This document shows positions 60,452 to 64,000 of a stretch of 64,000 nt of DNA, piece by piece. The stretch covers positions 33,271,062 through 33,335,061 of the forward strand of contig QVOM02000116.1 in NCBI GenBank assembly GCA_003586115.2. Reading direction: 5' to 3'. Origin of the DNA: Salvator merianae. Lineage: Eukaryota; Chordata; Lepidosauria; Squamata; Teiidae. The position numbers and the translations under genes are program-made. Each line of letters starts with the position of its first letter. Positions within the stretch are counted from its first letter, which is position 1. The notes beneath the pieces are model-generated. The model was not told the DNA's origin. It worked only from the letters and a program-made list of their open reading frames with translations, and ran no database searches.

Positions 60452-62558
60452 GTAACATTCAGATATTTTCTTACCTTCCTGTCAATAAAAATAACTAATA
60501 TATTCCCACTCAGCGAGCAAGATTAAGCCATACAATGCTTCTTACACAGTGATGGTCCATACTGTTGTCAGAGTTCAACTGCTGTCCATGCTAATCAACA
60601 AGACTGATTAAGATCAAGGATGATTAGGTTGCAGTCCAACAACTTCCGAAGGAATTTAGGTTCCCTATACCTGTTCTAATTCAATCAGTCAACCACCTAC
60701 AAGATGATGCCTCTAATGAACATGAAGTTCACAGACATTAAAAGAAAATAACAGCTAACCATCAGGAGCTATCTAGGCAGAAAAAAAGAAGTGCATTTCT
60801 GGAGCTAGGTTGGGACCTACATGTAATATTCCTGAAAGAGAAAGAGGGGTATTTGTATGACAAGTGCAGCAGCTAGCAATGTTGCTGTTAAACATGATCC
60901 TGAGATACAGCTGAGGACATTCCAGTATTCAGATGATTAGAAAGATCCTGGGAGAATGCAAATAGAAATGATTTGGAACAGAAAGGTTCTGGAAGGAACC
61001 TATTATCAGAAGAACCTGATGACACATAAGAATCTGTTTAGCATAGAGCACTTTTTCTCGAAGCAGTGCCAGAGGAAACTTAAACTTCTAACAAGTCCTT
61101 ATCTAAGAACACATCTGCCTCATTATCAGACTCTGAGGGCTCTAATTGTCCACATGGTCTTTAGCAGAGAAAATTGAAATAAAAACAACAACCCACAAAT
61201 GAAAGATGTATTCTCTAAGGTCATGATCAGATGGCCTTATTGTGGCAGCCAGTTGTATGGCTGAGGGTTATATAAATGCATATGTTGTCACCTGTGCTCA
61301 ATCACAGAGATGGATCCTCATTTATTTCACTGTATTTGCAGTTTTCTCTTTGCCTTAAGATTCATGGGCAGGGGACAGCAATAAAGTAATAAAAACAATG
61401 ATTTACAAAAAAAAAAGAAAGAAAAACACTAAAACACTAAAAATTCTGGATATAGAGCTATTGACCTTATTGTCTCGTGCTGAACTTGGAAGCTTATTGG
61501 GTGTGACACTACACACAGTGCCAGACAGAAGTAACATGCAGGCGAGTGAAAGGAGGAAATGGCTGCTCATCATTTTGCCAAACCTGATCCACTGCATTTA
61601 TGCCCATCAGCTTGGCCAGAAAAAAGCTGCAATGTGCAGTCCTTGGAAGAATTATGATCCTATTTCATGTGTCTCATGTTACTGCTGCTTAGCATAATGA
61701 TCTCTTGCTAGGGGGAAAGAAGAAGTCATACGGAACCCAGTGTGAATGAGTTCAAAATAAATCTGCAAGAGCATTTGCTTTTGTGACTCATTCTTCCATC
61801 TTAAGGTTATTAATTACCAATATGTCTTTCCTAGACTTAAGTTCCTAAGTAAGGCATTAGCAACAAGATTTATTAATAACACCATTAATTCTTCAAGGGA
61901 GAAATTCTATACTACTAAAACTTCTTAGCCTAAGAGTAAGGCTGCATCCCGCTGGGGGCAGAATGCAGCCCAGTGATGGGCAGCTCAGTTGAAGCTCTTG
62001 AATTGCCCTCGTCACAGGAGATGAGGCAAACAAGGAAGAAAGCAAAGAGAGATGTTGGACAAGATACTGTGGTCCTGAGGAATTTAGGGCTATATAGATC
62101 AGCAACAGCATTTGTAGGTGATGATTTCATAACCAAGGTTCCTTTTAAGGTGTTCAGTTGTGCACACAGCTGAAGGTTATGAGATCTATTCTGCAGCCAG
62201 AGTTCATAGTTCATATGAGCAGCTCACCTATTGTTGGCTTTTTTATTCAGTAGTTTCTGAATTCTTGCTCTGGAAGATTTTGACAATGAACTTGTTGACA
62301 GGCAGCAGACAAAGAGTGGGAGTGGGAAGATTAACAAGTGTAGTAGCTAAGGGGAAAATGCACTGAAAGGCAAACCAGGCAGATAAGCTGCTAGCTGAAA
62401 AATGAAGTAGATCTAATTCTTTCCAGTTCTTTCCATGCCTTCTAGTACATTCCTTGAGGGTATGGAAAGAACTAGAAAGAATTCATCTTGTGTGCATCTT
62501 CTGATCATCCTCAAGATTGGCAAGGTTATAATTTCTTTTTTGAAAATTCTTCCAACAG
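60452..62558. other. Intron of 2.1 kb inside MAM domain 2
   Basis: An A-rich run (61407-61432) is present. No exon or transposon recognised. Confidence 0.7.
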
Positions 62559-62735
62559 ATCAGATTTTGGTATCAGTTATCCCAGGATTCCCAGCTCAGT
62601 GTCTTCATTCGAACTCCTGTTGATGGTGATTTGCATAACTTGCATAATGAAAAGTCTTTTAGGAGCACTTCACAATGGACAAAAGCAGTTATTCATATTA
62701 AAAACACTACAGGCGAAATTACAGGACCTGTTCAG
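62559..62735 (+). CDS. MALRD1: MALRD1-like exon: MAM domain 2, third part
   Basis: 177 bp, phase 0-0, 59 codons, between 'aattcttccaacag' and gtaagt. The product begins IRFWYQLSQDSQLSVFIRTP and continues to FRSTSQWTKAVIHIKNTTGE. It matches MAM 'lxFwYxmxgxxxgxLxVxxr....W.xaxvxi', with an NTT sequon. The closing EG..DDI strand of this MAM is not in the window, so the next exon should begin in phase 0 beyond base 64000 or in the unassigned last kilobase. Confidence 0.93.
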
Positions 62736-64000
62736 GTAAGTTCTTTAGAACCCTGAGGATAGAAAACAGGCAGTTTCATGCTACTGTTTTCTGATACTGA
62801 ATTACGTTAAAGTATGAATTGTATTAGTAACAATAAGAGTAGTATAGCAGTCTGGATGCAGTTCATTGATGGTGGAAGTTAAAGGCTAGAAGAATTGGCA
62901 GTGTCAGGACTACTCAGAATGTGGTCATTGCCACAGTTGTGGTAGCTTCCCATTGGCAAGAAACCTTACCTGGAAAAAAACTGTCTGCAGTTGGATGGTT
63001 TGTTCCAGGACAAACCCCGCCAGAGCCCTAGGGATACCCGTTTCAGCAGAGCAATTTGGTTTGCTGCTGAAATGGGTCCCCCTGCTACACCAGCCCACAG
63101 GCACATGTGACCTGTCACATGCTTCCCTCCATCAGTCTAGTGGTTCCTGGACCATAGGTAGACATTTTAAAAGAGATCTACTGGTAACTCAATCTAGGCA
63201 GCCATTTTGGCCACCTAGGCTGCATGCAAGGCAGACACAGCAGCCTATCAGAGGGTGGGACCCCTCTAGTCTACGCCAGAGTATGGAAGAGAGAGAATCC
63301 CAGATGGAGGGCTAGGTCTTGCACTGGCCCAGATTGTGGGTAAGTACAGAAAAGGCCATAGTCCTGTAGCTGGTATGATGAACCCATGGTCCTCTAAAGA
63401 GCAGTGTTTAGGATGCCAGGGTCAAACAAATGCCATACATATCTCATGGAATATATCATAGTTTCCTTCCCATGATTCTGAGGTGGAATCCGTTGGTGCA
63501 CTGCATACTTTAAAAGTCAACATTGCTGCAGAATCACAATTTGCCTCATCCAGGACAACATAAAAATTTATACAAGAAAGCCTTCTGTTTTTAAGCAGTT
63601 GGTTTCAGTCATATTTCATTTCTACGAGGTCCTTAAACAAACCAAAAAAAACCACCTGTTTCTCAGTAGCACAACGACCCTTCCAGAGACCTCTGTGATA
63701 AAATGTAGCTTTATTTGTTACTTGTCAGCCAAGATGTGTTTGCACAAAATATCACTGCAGGAGTTCTTATGTGAAAATGCCTTGTGGCTGCAGCAGGGAT
63801 GGCAAAAAAAAAAAAAAAAAAAGCGAAAAAGATGTGGGAAAGGAGGAATTCAAAGGGAAATGAATTCTATATTTCCATGGGATGCATTGATATGTGGATT
63901 TTCACATGTGGATTAATCAAAGGCTATTTCTATACGGTGCACCTTGATGCATGCTATGTTTGGCCAGTCATGGGATGGATTAAGTTTTCTTCTCTTACCT
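62736..64000. other. Start of the next intron, to the window end
   Basis: Contains a TIR-family copy (63000-63354) and poly-A (63806-63822). The last bases, 'ttttcttctcttacct', look like the pyrimidine tract of an acceptor just past the edge, which is where the closing MAM 2 exon would be expected. Confidence 0.5.
63000..63354. mobile_element. TIR element, right end 'gtaagtacagaaaaggcc'
   Basis: The right end complements ggccttttctgtacttac, the family terminus. The body shares 'aagagatctactggtaactc' and 'ctaggcagccattttgg' with 24569-25131 and 12261-12575. The left end is unclear. Confidence 0.5.

Larger units (their letters stand above)
2913..62735 (+). other. MALRD1: Internal part of a MALRD1-like gene (nine exons, both ends outside the window)
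   Basis: Nine exons with AG/GT borders join without a frame break: lengths 123, 123, 147, 161, 93, 205, 147, 110 and 177 bp, with matching phases 1-1, 1-1, 1-1, 1-0, 0-0, 0-1, 1-1, 1-0 and 0-0. The joined protein segment is 428 residues of LDLa, degenerate LDLa, MAM, LDLa and partial MAM. Repeated LDLa/MAM alternation is typical of MALRD1 (DIET1), an intestinal protein that in mouse affects FGF15 output and bile-acid synthesis. Several N-glycosylation sequons (NET, NAS, NES, NGS, NYT, NTT) fit a secretory-pathway ectodomain. No signal peptide, membrane segment, start or stop lies in the window. Enteropeptidase has only one MAM and also CUB and protease domains, so it fits less well. The gene name rests on domain architecture, not on an alignment. 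Confidence 0.85.

Overview
This is a vertebrate nuclear window from the interior of one large, intron-rich gene, read on the + strand. Nine short exons have canonical AG/GT borders and chain in one continuous reading frame from about 2913 to 62735. Together they encode 428 codons of alternating LDL-receptor class A (LDLa) and MAM modules: LDLa, degenerate LDLa, MAM, LDLa, and the first part of a second MAM. That alternation is the hallmark of MALRD1 (DIET1), a large intestinal MAM/LDLa protein linked in mammals to FGF15/19 and bile-acid control. The window starts and ends inside the gene; no promoter, start codon, stop codon or poly(A) site is visible.

The host is probably a squamate reptile, perhaps a gecko. 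The evidence is the style of the repeats: tRNA-headed SINEs ending in an 'aaaagcggggta...aaaccaa' tail with (CTT)n, a LINE-like 3' end containing 'ctggactagatgga', and very many short terminal-inverted-repeat (TIR) DNA elements. The species call is an inference from recalled repeat style, not from a database search.

Layout: 1-2912 upstream intron; exon 1 at 2913-3035; a 20.6 kb intron holding a satellite-bearing hAT-like element (8471-10626); exons at 23671-23793 and 25842-25988; a 12.4 kb intron with a GC-rich nested TIR element (28269-29402) and a CpG-rich hAT-like element (36106-36449); exons at 38395-38555, 42799-42891 and 44056-44260; an 11.8 kb intron; exons at 56089-56235, 60342-60451 and 62559-62735; then the start of the next intron. 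No independent second gene, RNA gene or CRISPR array was found. The longer open frames elsewhere (for example 18885-19499, 10051-10494 and 22738-23136) lie in repeats or unremarkable intron.

The most unusual object is the 2156 bp hAT-like element at 8471-10626. It has a perfect 8 bp target duplication and matching TIRs, and carries 11 head-to-tail copies of a 145 bp unit that is itself two hairpins. Other notable points are paired loss of disulfide cysteines in two LDLa modules, different intron positions in two MAM modules of the same gene, and insertions whose target duplications can be checked against the interrupted host repeat.
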